From NCBI GenBank assembly GCA_028752905.1, contig JAQNBH010000005.1, forward strand, positions 1,981,725-2,045,724: a stretch of DNA of 64,000 nt, written 5' to 3'. Positions within the stretch are counted from its first letter, which is position 1. Each line of letters starts with the position of its first letter. The DNA comes from Cladorhizidae sp. MBARI D1340-BT2. Lineage: Eukaryota; Porifera; Demospongiae; Poecilosclerida; Cladorhizidae. The position numbers were made by a program, and so were the translations under genes. Below the pieces are notes generated by a model. That model had not been told where the DNA came from. It made no database searches and worked only from the letters and a program-made list of their open reading frames with translations. Shown here piece by piece: positions 44,986-58,594 of the stretch.

Positions 44986-47900
44986 GCCTTGGCTTGATGA
45001 CCTACCACCTGCTCGTGTCACTGCTGCAGCATACATGTATACCAGCATTGCTTGATGGCCTACCACATGCCCGTGTCACTACTGCAGCATACATGTATAC
45101 CAGCATTGCTTGATGGCCTACCACCTACCCATGTCAGTGCTGCAGCATACATGTATACCAGCATTGCTTGATGTCCTACCACCTACCCGTGTCACTACTG
45201 CAGCATACATGTATACCAGCATTGCTTGATGACCTACCACCTGCCCATGTCAGTGCTGCAGCATACATGTATACCAGCATTGCTTGATGACCTACCACCT
45301 GCCTGTGTCACTGCTGCAGCATACATGTATACCAGCATTGCTTGATGACCTACCACCTGCCCATGTCAGTGCTGCAGCATACATGTATACCAGCATTGCT
45401 TGATGACCTACCACCTGCCCATGTCACTACTGAGCATACATGTATACCAGCATTGCTTGATGACCTACCACCTACCCGTGTCACTACTGAGCATACATGT
45501 ATACCAGCATTGCTTGATGTCCTACCGCTTGCCCGTGTCACTGCTGCAGCATACATGTATACCAGCATTGCTTGATGGCCTACCACCTGCCCGTGTCAGT
45601 GCTGCAGCATACATGTATACCAGCATTGCTTGATGACCTACCACCTGCTCATGTCACTGCTGCAGCATACATGTATACCAGCATTGCTTGATGACCTACC
45701 ACCTGCCCATGTCAGTGCTGCAGCATACATGTATACCAGCATTGCTTGATGACCTACCACCTGCCTGTGTCACTGCTGCAGCATACATGTATACCAGCAT
45801 TGCTTGATGACCTACCACCTGCCCATGTCAGTGCTGCAGCATACATGTATACCAGCATTGCTTGATGACCTACCACCTGCCCGTGTCAGTGCTGCAGCAT
45901 ACATGTATACCAGCATTGCTTGATGACCTACCACCTACCCGTGTCACTACTGAGCATACATGTATACCAGCATTGCTTGATGACCTACCACCTGCCTGTG
46001 TCACTACTGCAGCATACATGTATACCAGCATTGCCTACCACCTGCTCATGTCACTGCTGCAGCATACATGTATACCAGCATTGCTTGATGACCTACCACC
46101 TGCCCATGTCAGTGCTGCAGCATACATGTATACCAGCATTGCTTGATGACCTACCACCTGCCCGTGTCAATGCTGCAGCATACATGTATACCAGCATTGC
46201 TTGATGGCCTACCACCTGCCTGTGTCAGTGCTGCAGCATACATGTATACCAGCATTGCTTGATGGCCTACCACCTGCCCGTGTCACTGCTGCAGCATACA
46301 TGTATACCAGCATTGCTTGATGTCCTACCACCTACCCATGTCACTACTGCAGCATACATGTATACCAGCATTGCTTGATGGCCTACCACCTGCCCGTGTC
46401 AATGCTGCAGCATACATGTATACCAGCATTGCTTGATGGCCTACCACCTGCCTGTGTCAGTGCTGCAGCATACATGTATACCAGCATTGCTTGATGTCCT
46501 GCCACCTGCCTGTGTCACTGCTGCAGCATACATGTATACCAGCATTGCTTGATGACCTACCACCTGCCCATGTCAGTGCTGCAGCATACATGTATACCAG
46601 CATTGCTTGATGTCCTACCACCTGCCTGTGTCAGTGCTGCAGCATACATGTATACCAGCATTGCTTGATGACCTACCACCTGCCTGTGTCACTGCTGCAG
46701 CATACATGTATACCAGCATTGCTTGATGGCCTACCACCTGCCCGTGTCACTACTGAGCATACATGTATACCAGCATTGCTTGATGTCCTGCCACCTGCCT
46801 GTGTCACTACTGCAGCATACATGTATACCAGCACATTGCTTGATGTCCTACCCACCTGCTCGTGTCACTGCTGCAGCATACATGTATACCAGCATTGCTT
46901 GATGTCCTACCGCCTGCCCGTGTCAGTGCTGCAGCATACATGTATACCAGCATTGCTTGATGACCTACCACCTGCCCATGTCAGTGCTGCAGCATACATG
47001 TATACCAGTATTGCTTGATGTCCTACCACCTGCCCGTGTCAGTGCTGCAGCATACATGTATACCAGCATTGCCTTTGCTTGATGTCCTACCACCTGCCTG
47101 TGTCACTGCTGCAGCATACATGTATACCAGCATTGCTTGATGGCCTACCACCTGCCCATGTCAATGCTGCAGCATACATGTATACCAGCATTGCTTGATG
47201 TCCTACCACCTGCTCGTGTCACTACTGCAGCATACATGTATACCAGCATTGCTTGATGACCTGCCACCTGCCCGTGTCACTACTAAGCATACATGTATAC
47301 CAGCATTGCTTGATGACCTGCCACCTGCTCGTGTCACTGCTGCAGCATACATGTATACCAGCATTGCTTGATGACCTACCACCTGCTCGTGTCACTACTG
47401 CAACATACATGTATACCAGCATTGCTTGATGGCCTACCACCTGCCCGTGTCACTACTGAGCATACATGTATACCAGCATTGCTTGATGGCCTACCACCTG
47501 CCTGTGTCAGTGCTGCAGCATACATGTATACCAGCATTGCTTGATGTCCTACCACCTACCCATGTCACTTCTGCAGCATACATGTATACCAGCATTGCTT
47601 GATGACCTACCACCTGCCTGTGTCACTGCTGCAGCATACATGTATACCAGCATTGCTTGATGTCCTACCACCTGCCCATGTCAGTGCTGCAGCATACATG
47701 TATACCAGCATTGCTTGATGACCTACCACCTGCTCGTGTCACTGCTGCAGCATACATGTATACCAGCATTGCTTGATGGCCTACCACCTGCCTGTGTCAC
47801 TGCTGCAGCATACATGTATACCAGCATTGCTTGATGTCCTACCACCTGCCTGTGTCACTACTGCAGCATACATGTATACCAGCATTGCTTGATGTCCTAC

Positions 47901-48200
47901 CACCTGCCCATGTCAGTGCTGCAGCATACATGTATACCAGCATTGCTTGATGGCCTACCACCTGCCTGTGTCACTGCTGCAGCATACATGTATACCAGCA
48001 TTGCTTGATGACCTACCACCTGCCTGTGTCACTGCTGCAGCATACATGTATACCAGCATTGCTTGATGACCTGCCCGTGTCACTGCTGCAGCATACATGT
48101 ATACCAGCATTGCTTGATGACCTGCCCGTGTCACTGCTGCAGCATACATGTATACCAGCATTGCTTGATGTCCTGCCACCTGCCCGTGTCACTGCTGCTA
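44986..48200. repeat. Minisatellite, 58-bp unit, 3.2 kb
   Basis: About 55 copies of catacatgtataccagcatt, gcttgatgacctaccac and ctgcccgtgtcactgctgcag. Variants (gat-gac/gat-ggc/gat-gtc; cccgtg/cccatg/cctgtg; cactgc/cagtgc/cactac) are shuffled among copies. Every unit ends in a pyrimidine-CAG block (actgctgcag) resembling a weak 3' splice site. Short copies missing ca of gcag (actgagcat) recur. Confidence 0.95.
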
Positions 48201-48227
48201 CAAAATTCTTGATTTGTTCCATGTCAG

Positions 48228-48340
48228 GATCGATGTGGAAGAGATCGTTCATTTGATTTCACTTTGACCTCCTCTCCATCACGACAATGCCGAGGGTCTC
48301 GGGCCGACAACATCCTCACCAACAACACTCCCAGCAGCAA
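48228..48340 (+). CDS. Candidate exon inside FNTA intron 4, unrecognised
   Basis: It is preceded by gatttgttccatgtcag and followed by cagcaa|gtaggc. The 113-bp interval is open in one frame: DRCGRDRSFDFTLTSSPSRQ then CRGSRADNILTNNTPSS. The length would break the FNTA frame (phase 0 on both sides), so it is not a constitutive FNTA exon. It may be an alternative exon, part of a nested gene or chance. Confidence 0.22.
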
Positions 48341-48590
48341 GTAGGCACTGCACATTGTGTGTGTGTGTAGGAGAGAGATGAGCTGCAGCTGCTATTTCCC
48401 TTGCACCAGACATGCTCTCTTAATTAAGGAGCAAGTATTTTGAGAATGATATGTGTACATTAGTTAGGTATGTTGTTGACTCTTTATATGATCATGTATT
48501 TATTAGCATGGTATTTATACAACAACAGAAGAACTCACTAATTTCTGAATATGTGCTGTTGTTAGGTGTGGAAATAATTCCTGACATTAA
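48341..48590. other. Unique spacer
   Basis: Only a short GT run near 48357-48369; no feature. Confidence 0.4.
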
Positions 48591-50650
48591 GCACAGCACT
48601 TGAGGATGGCCTTGAAGCTCAAACCAGTGGGAGATACAAGACTTGAGGATGGCACTCATGAAGCTCAAACCAGTGGGAGATGCAAGACTTGAGGATGGCA
48701 CTCATGAAGCTCAAACCAGTGGGAGATGCAAGACTTGAGGATGGCACTGAAGCTCAAACCAGTGGGAGATACAAGACTTGAGGATGGCACTCATGAAGCT
48801 CAAACCAGTGGGAGATACAAGACTTGAGGATGGCACTGAAGCTCAAACCAGTGGGAGATACAAGACTTGAGGATGGCACTCATGAAGCTCAAACCAGTGG
48901 GAGATGCAAGACTTGAGGATGGCACTCATGAAGCTCAAACCAGTGGGAGATACAGGACTTGAGGATGGCACTGAAGCTCAAACCAGTGGGAGATACAAGA
49001 CTTGAGGATGGCACTGAAGCTCAAACCAGTGGGAGATGCAAGACTTCAGGATGGCACTCATGAAGCTCAAACCAGTGGGAGATGCAAGACTTGAGGATGG
49101 CACTCATGAAGCTCAAACCAGTGGGAGATGCAAGACTTGAGGATGGCACTGAAGCTCAAACCAGTGGGAGATGCAAGACTTGAGGATGGCACTCATGAAG
49201 CTCAAACCAGTGGGAGATACAAGACTTGAGGATGGCACTGAAGCTCAAACCAGTGGGAGATGCAAGACTTGAGGATGGCACTCATGAAGCTCAAACCAGT
49301 GGGAGATGCAAGACTTGAGGATGGCACTGAAGCTCAAACCAGTGGGAGATGCAAGACTTGAGGATGGCACTCATGAAGCTCAAACCAGTGGGAGATATAA
49401 GACTTGAGGATGGCACTGAAGCTCAAACCAGTGGGAGATACAAGACTTGAGGATGGCACTGAAGCTCAAACCAGTGGGAGATACAAGACTTGAGGATGGC
49501 ACTCATGAAGCTCAAACCAGTGGGAGATATAAGACTTGAGGATGGCACTGAAGCTCAAACCAGTGGGAGATGCAAGACTTGAGGATGGCACTCATGAAGC
49601 TCAAACCAGTGGGAGATGCAAGACTTGAGGATGGCACTGAAGCTCAAACCAGTGGGAGATACAAGACTTGAGGATGGCACTGAAGCTCAAACCAGTGGGA
49701 GATACAAGACTTGAGGATGGCACTCATGAAGCTCAAACCAGTGGGAGATACAAGACTTGAGGATGGCACTCATGAAGCTCAAACCAGTGGGAGATGCAAG
49801 ACTTGAGGATGGCACTGAAGCTCAAACCAGTGGGAGATGCAAGACTTGAGGATGGCCTTGAAGCTCAAACCAGTGGGAGATACAAGACTTGAGGATGGCC
49901 TTGAAGCTCAAACCAGTGGGAGATACAAGACTTGAGGATGGCACTCATGAAGTTCAAACCAGTGGGAGATACAAGACTTGAGGATGGCACTCATGAAGCT
50001 CAAACCAGTGGGAGATGCAAGACTTGAGGATGGCACTGAAGCTCAAACCAGTGGGAGATGCAAGACTTGAGGATGGCACTCATGAAGCTCAAACCAGTGG
50101 GAGATACAAGACTTGAGGATGGCACTGAAGCTCAAACCAGTGGGAGATGCAAGACTTGAGGATGGCACTCATGAAGCTCAAACCAGTGGGAGATGCAAGA
50201 CTTGAGGATGGCACTGAAGCTCAAACCAGTGGGAGATGCAAGACTTGAGGATGGCACTCATGAAGCTCAAACCAGTGGGAGATACAAGACTTGAGGATGG
50301 CACTCATGAAGCTCAAACCAGTGGGAGATACAAGACTTGAGGATGGCACTGAAGCTCAAACCAGTGGGAGATGCAAGACTTGAGGATGGCACTCATGAAG
50401 CTCAAACCAGTGGGAGATGCAAGACTTGAGGATGGCACTGAAGCTCAAACCAGTGGGAGATACAAGACTTGAGGATGGCACTCATGAAGCTCAAACCAGT
50501 GGGAGATACAAGACTTGAGGATGGCACTGAAGCTCAAACCAGTGGGAGATACAAGACTTGAGGATGGCACTGAAGCTCAAACCAGTGGGAGATACAAGAC
50601 TTGAGGATGGCACTCATGAAGCTCAAACCAGTGGGAGATGAAAGACTTGC
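48591..50650. repeat. Minisatellite, 43/46-bp unit, 2 kb
   Basis: About 46 copies of gaagctcaaaccagtgggag, atgcaagacttgaggatgg and cact, with or without a 3-bp cat. Long and short units alternate in runs that repeat, for example 49060-49330 resembles 50010-50240, indicating block duplication. Confidence 0.95.
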
Positions 50651-51058
50651 AGAATTTGATTAACGTGTCTAGCTACTAATCGGCGAGCAAAGTGAACCAT
50701 ATTCATGAAAACCCTTTTTGCCTAAGTCATACGTAATGCATATGTCATCACACAGAGTAGTTGATGGCCTTCATGTGTTTATGAACTTAATTACTCTCAT
50801 ATATTTTTGTTTCCACCCATGCATTGCCACATGCCTTCTCTTTGACACCCAATGTTTTAACATTGCTAGTTGACTATAAAGCAAGTGCTCTGAATAGAAA
50901 GTATTGGGGTTATTTTCTTGAGTTAGGGCAAACTATATTCAGTGATTAATGGCTTCCTCCACCCTCCCTAGAAGAAAAAATCTGTTTTAAGGTCCAGCAA
51001 GAATAATGTTGAGTTTTGGGGCTTAATAAAACAATATTTTTCAAACAACTTGTGACAG
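50651..51058. other. Unique stretch
   Basis: No exon, RNA gene or repeat recognised. Confidence 0.4.
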
Positions 51059-51490
51059 TGTACTAGCTAGGTACACTGTTATCCTAATTGGAGTGAAGCT
51101 AGGTACAGTATTAGCCTTGTTGGAGTGAAGCTAGGTACAGTATTATCCTTGTTGGAGTGAAGCTAGGTACAGTATTATCCTTGTTGGAGTGAAGCTAGGT
51201 ACAGTATTATCCTTGTTGGAGTGAAGCTAGGTACAGTGTTATCCTTGTTGGAGTGAAGCTAGGTACAGTATTATCCTTGTTGGAGTGAAGCTAGGTACAG
51301 TATTATCCTTGTTGGAGTGAAGCTAGGTACAGTATTATTATCCTTGTTGGAGTGAAGCTAGGTACAGTATTATCCTTGTTGGAGTGAAGCTAGGTACAGT
51401 ATTATCCTTGTTGGAGTGCTAGGTCCTTGTTGGAGTCTAGCTAGTTAGCTACAGTATTATCCTTGTTGGAGAGTAGCTATAGCTACAGTA
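51059..51490. repeat. Minisatellite, 32-bp unit
   Basis: About 12 copies of ccttgttggagtgaagctag then gtacagtattat; the right end degenerates (gagtagctatagctac). Confidence 0.92.
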
Positions 51491-52920
51491 TTGTCGTGTA
51501 AGAGTTATTACAAGATATTACTCTCACTAGGACAGTACTGTAAGGGTTATCTAGCTGCCACAGTACTCTCCTTGTGAGAAATTATCTAGCTAGCTGCAGT
51601 ATTTGTGGAATAGACGTACTTTAATACTTGGTGATTGGAATGTGCCTGGCTACTAATTGACTATAATGGACTGAGGTATAAAACATTTTAGATTGAACAT
51701 TCTAGAATTCTGGACTGTCCGGGGAGTACACTAATATTCCTTATAACAGTTTGACCTTTATTTCAAGATAGCCCCCCCCCCCCCCCCCCCCCCCCAAAAA
51801 AACACTGCTAAAACTCCTATTGATAGCTTCTCGGCTGTCTAAATGGTTTCAGCCGATATTAGCTACAAAAAGACATTGAATATGTAGTAAGCCCATGGCC
51901 TTCAAGAAAATGTAATTTGGGTCTGTCGTCCCTTTTCTTCTACCCCCATAACTTTGGCCGCTATAATTGTGAAATTTGTTCTTCGAGAGTCTGTCATCTC
52001 TTTAGTGCCATAAGTCCATCCAAGCAACCTTATAGCAATATAAATCTTTGTATCAATCTGTGTAATGGTGTACCATATATTTCCTTGGCTGGTGTTTTCT
52101 CTGCAATAGTATTCTCAATGTCCGCACATCTTGCACACATGCAGATATATTTTAATTCCAAGCTGAAAAGTTGAGAATGTCAAGAGGATGGCAGTGAAGA
52201 TGTTGAAATTCATAGCCTAGAGCAGAAATAGGTGTGGTAACTGAAGCTGCACCACAAATTACTGAGCTCACTTCCAAGCTGAGAACATCAGGATTCTAGC
52301 AAGCTCAGACGTCGATGATGCACACCGAGGACTGGAAACAAAGGAAACACTAGTTGATGATTGAGGCCTAGTAAACTTTGCTCAACGCTAGCTCTACTTT
52401 CTATCATTATATTTGATTTATTTGTGCTAATTTGTGCTAACGTCTGTTGGTCCAGCTCAGCAATGATTTGGAGGAGATGTAGCACAAGGTTAGACTCTCT
52501 CGGGACAACACTGAAGTCGTTCTTTATTAGACTCGTCTAAGATTTACCTGACCACGTGCAGCGACAAAACATAAATATGCCCCTTATTCTTCGTGTGGAA
52601 TAATTTAGTATTTGTAGGTCAACACAGCAGATTGATTTTTTCCATGACACACAATTAGAGCCTTTATGATAGTTGTTCTTGAGTGTATGCATCTAGTAGA
52701 GAAGTGTTGATAGGTGTTGACAGCTCGTGTAAATACCTACCAACAACACTTCCTGGACTTGTAAAAAAATATGCAACAGTTATGTCATTTTTGTGATGCA
52801 GTGAACACGAGTGCACACCTGTCACTGATTTATCTTCTAGCTCTTGCAATGCACTGCTATGCTTTCCCCCCCGCAGAGATGTTTCTCCTTAAGGAAGATG
52901 TGGAGTGATAAGGCAGTGAG
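51491..52920. other. Unique stretch with a C24-A7 tract
   Basis: A run of 24 C residues at 51772-51795 passes directly into seven A residues. Open frames at 51917-52174 (plus), 52288-52485 and 52664-52849 (minus) are short, unspliced and unrecognised. The minus one contains LHLLQIIAELDQQTLAQI and looks mildly coding-like, but I would not call it. Confidence 0.4.
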
Positions 52921-53455
52921 GAACTTTGTTAAGTTTGATAGAGACAGTGAGGACCTTTCATAAGGTTGATAGAGGCAGTGAGGACCTTTCATAAGGTTGA
53001 TAGAGGCAGTTAGGAACTTTGATAAGGTTAATAGAGGTTTGATGAGGTTTGATAGAGGCAGTGAGAAATGCTGATATGGTTGATAGAGGCAGTGAGGAAC
53101 TTTGATAAGGTTAATAGAGGTTTGATGAGGTTTGATAGAGGCAGTGAGAAATGCTGATATGGTTGATAGAGGCAGTGAGGAACTTTCATAAGGTTAATAG
53201 AGGTTTGATAGAGGCAGTGATAAACATTGATATGGTTGATAGAGGCAGTGAGGAACTTTGATATGGTTGATAGAGGCAGTGAGGAACTTTGATATGGTTG
53301 ATAGAGGCAGGGAGGACCTTTCTTAAGGTTGATAGAGGCAGTGAGGAACTTTCATAAGGTTGATAGAGGCAGTGAGGAACTTTGATAAGGTTAATAGAGG
53401 TTTGATAGAGGCAGTGAGAAACGTTGATATGGTTGATAGAGGTAGTGACCTCGCA
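52921..53455. repeat. Minisatellite, about 32-bp unit
   Basis: About 16 copies of gttgatagaggcagtgagg then aactttgataag or acctttcataag. An inserted shorter phrase (gtttgatgaggtttgatag) recurs in a longer block (about 53010-53110 and 53100-53190). Confidence 0.9.
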
Positions 53456-53577
53456 AGTTATAGAGGGATTAGGGTTCATGACTTAATGGGTGGTGTTAAT
53501 ATTCCAGGTGCAAGCTCAATTTCAATAGTTGAAGTGAAGTCATGTGATGCAATAAAGCTGACATTGTGAGTTGCTCG

Positions 53578-53745
53578 AAGGATGTGACCCGACCAAACGC
53601 AAAGGCCTCGCGACCCAACCCAATGTGAAGCCCTTGCGACGGGACCCAGCGCAAAGGCCTCGCAACCTGACCAGATGGAAAGGCCTCACGACCAAAACCT
53701 GATGCAAAGGCCTTGCGGCCCGACCCATGCAAAGGCCTCGCGACG
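53578..53745. repeat. GC-rich minisatellite, about 25-30 bp unit
   Basis: About six imperfect copies of gcaaaggcctcgcgacccaa and relatives. It is notably richer in G+C and CpG than everything around it. Confidence 0.8.
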
Positions 53746-53839
53746 TATTGTGAACCAGCTATAGCTATGACATTTTTTATTAGCTAGAAAAGGAGGGAGG
53801 GAGGTGAGGGGAAGTGGGGGGATGGGGAAAAGTTAGTCA

Positions 53840-56800
53840 TTCTCTTATGGTGTATGTATGCATATATCAGAGAGTATACTAGGACTCCTTATATTGGTTT
53901 GAGCATATATCAGAGAGTATACTAGGACTCCTTATATTGGTTTGAGCATATATCAGGGAGTATACTAGGACTCCTTGTATTGGTTTGAGCATATATCAGA
54001 GAGTATACTAGGACTCCTTATATTGGTTTGAGCATATATCAGAGAGTATACTAGGACTCCTTATATTGGTTTGAGCATATATCAGGGAGTATACTAGGAC
54101 TCCATATATTGGTTTGAGCATATATCAGGGAGTATACTAGGACTCCTTATATTGGTTTGAGCATATATCAGGGAGTATACTAGGACTCCATATATTGGTT
54201 TGAGCATATATCAGAGAGTATACTAGGACTCCTTATATTGGTTTGAGCATATATCAGGGAGTATACTAGGACTCCTTATATTGGTTTGAACATATATCAG
54301 AGAGTATACTAGGACTCCTTATATTGGTTTGAACATATATCAGAGAGTATACTAGACTCCTTATATTGGTTTGAGCATATATCAGAGAGTATACTAGGAC
54401 TCCTTATATTGGTTTGAACATATATCAGAGAGTATACTAGGACTCCTTATATTGGTTTGAACATATATCAGGGAGTATACTAGGACTCCTTATATTGGTT
54501 TGAACATATATCAGAGAGTATACTAGGACTCCTTATATTGGTTTGAGCATATATCAGGGAGTATACTAGGACTCCTTATATTGGTTTGAACATATATCAG
54601 AGAGTATACTAGGACTCCTTATATTGGTTTGAGCATATATCAGAGAGTATACTAGGACTCCTTATATTGGTTTGAGCATAATCAGGGAGTATACTAGGAC
54701 TCCTTATATTGGTTTGAACATATATCAGGTAGGACTCCTTATATTGGTTTGAGCATATATCAGAGAGTATACTAGGACTCCTTATATTGGTTTGAGCATA
54801 TATCAGAGAGTATACTAGGACTCCTTATATTGGTTTGAGCATATATCAGGGAGTATACTAGGACTCCTTATATTGGTTTGAGCATATATCAGAGAGTATA
54901 CTAGGACTCCTTATATTGGTTTGAGCATATATCAGAGAGTATACTAGGACTCCTTATATTGGTTTGAGCATATTAGGGAGTATACTAGGACTCCTTATAT
55001 TGGTTTGAGCATATATCAGAGAGTATACTAGGACTCCTTATATACTAGGACTCCTTATATTGGTTTGAGCATATATCAGAGAGTATACTAGGACTCCTTA
55101 TATTGGTTTGAGCATATTAGGGAGTATACTAGGACTCCTTATATTGGTTTGAGCATATATCAGAGAGTATACTAGGACTCCTTATATTGGTTTGAGCATA
55201 TATCAGAGAGTATACTAGTACTCCTTATATTGGTTTGAGCATATATCAGGGAGTATACTAGGACTCCTTATATTGGTTTGAGCATATATGAGAGAGTATA
55301 CTAGGACTCCTTATATTGGTTTGAGCATATATCAGAGAGTATACTAGGACTCCTTATATTGGTTTGAGCATATATCAGGGAGTATACTAGGACTCCTTAT
55401 ATTGGTTTGAGCATATATCAGAGAGTATACTAGGACTCCTTATATTGGTTTGAGCATATATCAGAGAGTATACTAGGACTCCTTATATTGGTTTGAGCAT
55501 ATTAGGGAGTATACTAGGACTCCTTATATTGGTTTGAGCATATATCAGAGAGTATACTAGGACTCCTTATATTGGTTTGAGCATATATCAGAGAGTATAC
55601 TAGTACTCCTTATATTGGTTTGAGCATATATCAGGGAGTATACTAGGACTCCTTATATTGGTTTGAGCATATATGAGAGAGTATACTAGGACTCCTTATA
55701 TTGGTTTGAGCATATATCAGAGAGTATACTAGGACTCCTTATATTGGTTTGAGCATATATCAGGGAGTATACTAGGACTCCTTATATTGGTTTGAGCATA
55801 TATGAGAGAGTATACTAGGACTCCTTATATTGGTTTGAGCATATATCAGAGAGTATACTAGGACTCCTTATATTGGTTTGAGCATATATCAGGGAGTATA
55901 CTAGGACTCCTTATATTGGTTTGAGCATATATCAGGGACTATACTAGGACTCCTTATATTGGTTTGAGCATATATCAGAGAGTATACTAGGACTCCTTAT
56001 ATTGGTTTGAGCATATATCAGAGAGTATACTAGGACTCCTTATATTGGTTTGAGCATATATCAGGGAGTATACTAGGACTCCTTATATTGGTTTGAGCAT
56101 ATATCAGAGAGTATACTAGGACTCCTTATATTGGTTTGAGCATATATCAGAGAGTATACTAGGACTCCTTATATTGGTTTGAGCATATTAGGGAGTATAC
56201 TAGGACTCCTTATATTGGTTTGAGCATATATCAGGGAGTATACTAGGACTCCTTATATTGGTTTGAGCATATATGAGAGAGTATACTAGGACTCCTTATA
56301 TTGGTTTGAGCATATATCAGAGAGTATACTAGGACTCCTTATATTGGTTTGAGCATATATCAGGGAGTATACTAGGACTCCTTATATTGGTTTGAGCATA
56401 TATCAGGTAGGACTCCTTATATTGGTTTGAGCATATATCAGAGAGTATACTAGGACTCCTTATATTGGTTTGAGCATATATCAGAGAGTATACTAGGACT
56501 CCTTATATTGGTTTGAGCATATATCAGAGAGTATACTAGAACTCCTTATATTGGTTTGAGCATATATCATGGAGTATACTAGGACTCCTTATATTGGTTT
56601 GAGCATATATCAGGTAGGACTCCTTATATTGGTTTGAGCATATATCAGAGAGTATACTAGGACTCCTTATATTGGTTTGAGCATATATCAGAGAGTATAC
56701 TAGGACTCCTTATATTGGTTTGAGCATATATCAGGGAGTATACTAGGACTCCTTATATTGGTTTGAGCATATATCAGGTAGGACTCCTTATATTGGTTTG

Positions 56801-57222
56801 AGCATATATCAGAGAGTATACTAGGACTCCTTATATTGGTTTGAGCATATATCAGAGAGTATACTAGGACTCCTTATTGGTTTGAGCATATATCAGAGAG
56901 TATACTAGGACTCCTTATATTGGTTTGAGCATATATAAGGGAGTATACTAGGACTCCTTATATTGGTTTGAGCATATATCAGAGAGTATACTAGGACTCC
57001 ATATATTGGTTTGAGCATATATCAGAGAGTATACTAGGACTCCTTATATTGGTTTGAGCATATATCAGAGAGTATACTAGGACTCCTTATATTGGTTTGA
57101 GCATATATCAGGGAGTATACTAGGACTCCTTATATTGGTTTGAGCATGTATCAGAGAGTATACTAGACTCCTTATATTGGTTTGAGCATATATCAGGGAG
57201 TATACTAGGACTCCTTATATTA
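53840..57222. repeat. Minisatellite, 43-bp unit, 3.4 kb
   Basis: About 78 copies of agtatactaggactccttat, attggtttgagcatatat and cagag or caggg. Deletion copies (catattagggag; atatcaggtagg) recur in larger blocks: a segment of about 340 bp near 55090-55430 is repeated near 55440-55790. Confidence 0.96.
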
Positions 57223-57675
57223 TTTTCCGTTTGTTTCTGTTTGTTTCTATTTGTTTCTGTTAGTTTGTTTCTGTTTCTTTCTATTTGGTTTCCATTTTTT
57301 TCTATTTGTTTCCGTTTGTTTCTATTTGTTTCTGTTTGTTTCCATTTGTTTCTATTTGGTTTCCATTTGTATCTATTTGTTTATGTTTGTTTCCATTTGT
57401 TTCCGTTTGTTTCTATTTGTTTTCCGTTTGTTTCTGTTTGTTTCTATTTGTTTCTATTTGTTTCTATTTGTTTCTGTTTGTTTCTATATGTTTCTGCTTG
57501 TTTCTGTTTGTTTCTGTTTGTTTGTTTCTATTTGTTTCTGTTTGTTTGTTTCTGTTTGTTTCTATTTGTTTGTTTCCATTTGTTTCTATTTGTTTGTTTC
57601 TGTTTGTTTCTGTTTGTTTGTTTCTATTTGTTTGTTTCTATTTGATTCTGTTTGTTTGTTTCTGTTTGTTTCTAT
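57223..57675. repeat. T-rich minisatellite, about 10-bp unit
   Basis: Some 45 copies of tttgtttctg or tttgtttcta, with 4-bp slips. The unit lacks stops in every plus-strand frame, giving three overlapping 134-181 codon Phe/Leu/Val/Cys-rich frames that mimic membrane proteins but are artefacts. Confidence 0.93.
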
Positions 57676-58029
57676 CTCTGTATCCCCGCCCACACAACAG
57701 GCATACAATAGGTCCATCCATAACAACTTGAGTATTAGAAGACTCCAAATGTTCCAGTGCACATCCATGACTGCTCTGTTTCTTGATTGCGGGTAGCGGT
57801 GGCTGATGATGATGTAATCAAGCTAGCTCACGTGAACTTTGTAATTGAGCAAAAACCGCATGTGCTGTGTTATAAGTAGGACGACGAATACTCACTCTCA
57901 GTTCTGCTGATTGGTATGTGGAGAGTTCTCACTCCTCGGAAATTGTCTGTCACCAAGTCCGAGGGAGATTGTATCTGGTCCTCGACCAAAACATCTGCTA
58001 TTTGGTTGGCGGAGTTCTTCTGTGCTGGT
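57676..58029. other. Unique stretch
   Basis: No feature recognised. Confidence 0.4.
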
Positions 58030-58245
58030 GATACTAAGTCCTTGAAGGAGCTGTAGCTGACCCGGCATGGTGTTTAAGTCCTTGAAGGAGGCTGTAGTTG
58101 ACCCTACATGGTGTGTAAGTCCTTGAAGGAGGCTGTAGCTGACCCAACATGGTGTGTAAGTCCTTGAAGGAGGCTGTAGCTGACCCTACATGGTGTGTAA
58201 GTCCTTGAAGGAGGCTGTAGCTGATCCTACATGGGTCCAGGCAAC
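58030..58245. repeat. Minisatellite, about 56/41-bp unit
   Basis: Five copies of taagtccttgaaggaggctg then tagctgaccctacatggtg. Confidence 0.88.
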
Positions 58246-58279
58246 ACTAACAAGACATGGCACATGTTGATGTGTTGTG

Positions 58280-58350
58280 TGCAACAACAAGAAACACTTT
58301 CTAAGTAATCACTTCAATTTACTCATTTGACGTTTTGGCTAGATAAGTTA
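58280..58350. mobile_element. MITE fragment (foldback family 2)
   Basis: The text ctaagtaatcacttcaattt, actcatttgacgtttt resembles the arm at 20450-20520 and the hairpin at 26030-26232. Confidence 0.45.
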
Positions 58351-58454
58351 GAAGGTCCTGGAGACCCTGAAGCTCACACTTGATCTAGTCCTCTGCCTCT
58401 CACTATAATTAGAAGAAGCTACAAACAACCTAACAACAACTGCAGCAAGAACCC

Positions 58455-58545
58455 CTTGTAGACTCCACACGTGCCAGCCTCTCCTCATGCTGGACTCCAC
58501 ACGTGCCAGCCTCTCCTCATGCTGGACTCCACACATGCCAGCCTC
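58455..58545. repeat. Short tandem repeat, 35-bp unit
   Basis: Three copies of gactccacacgtgccagcct then ctcctcatgctg, the third degenerating. Confidence 0.85.
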
Positions 58546-58594
58546 AGGTGTGGCCCATATCCCAGCACTGGGTAGCTCCCTTAAATCACCCCAT

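Noticed and set aside
48228..48340. Candidate exon as a normal FNTA exon
   Set aside because: FNTA residues run directly from exon 4 (WVIK) to exon 5 (TYCLWDKEL) as in other animals, and 113 bp would break the frame.
57241..57796. Three overlapping hydrophobic frames resembling membrane proteins
   Set aside because: A T-rich 10-bp repeat is open in all three frames at once, which indicates composition rather than coding.
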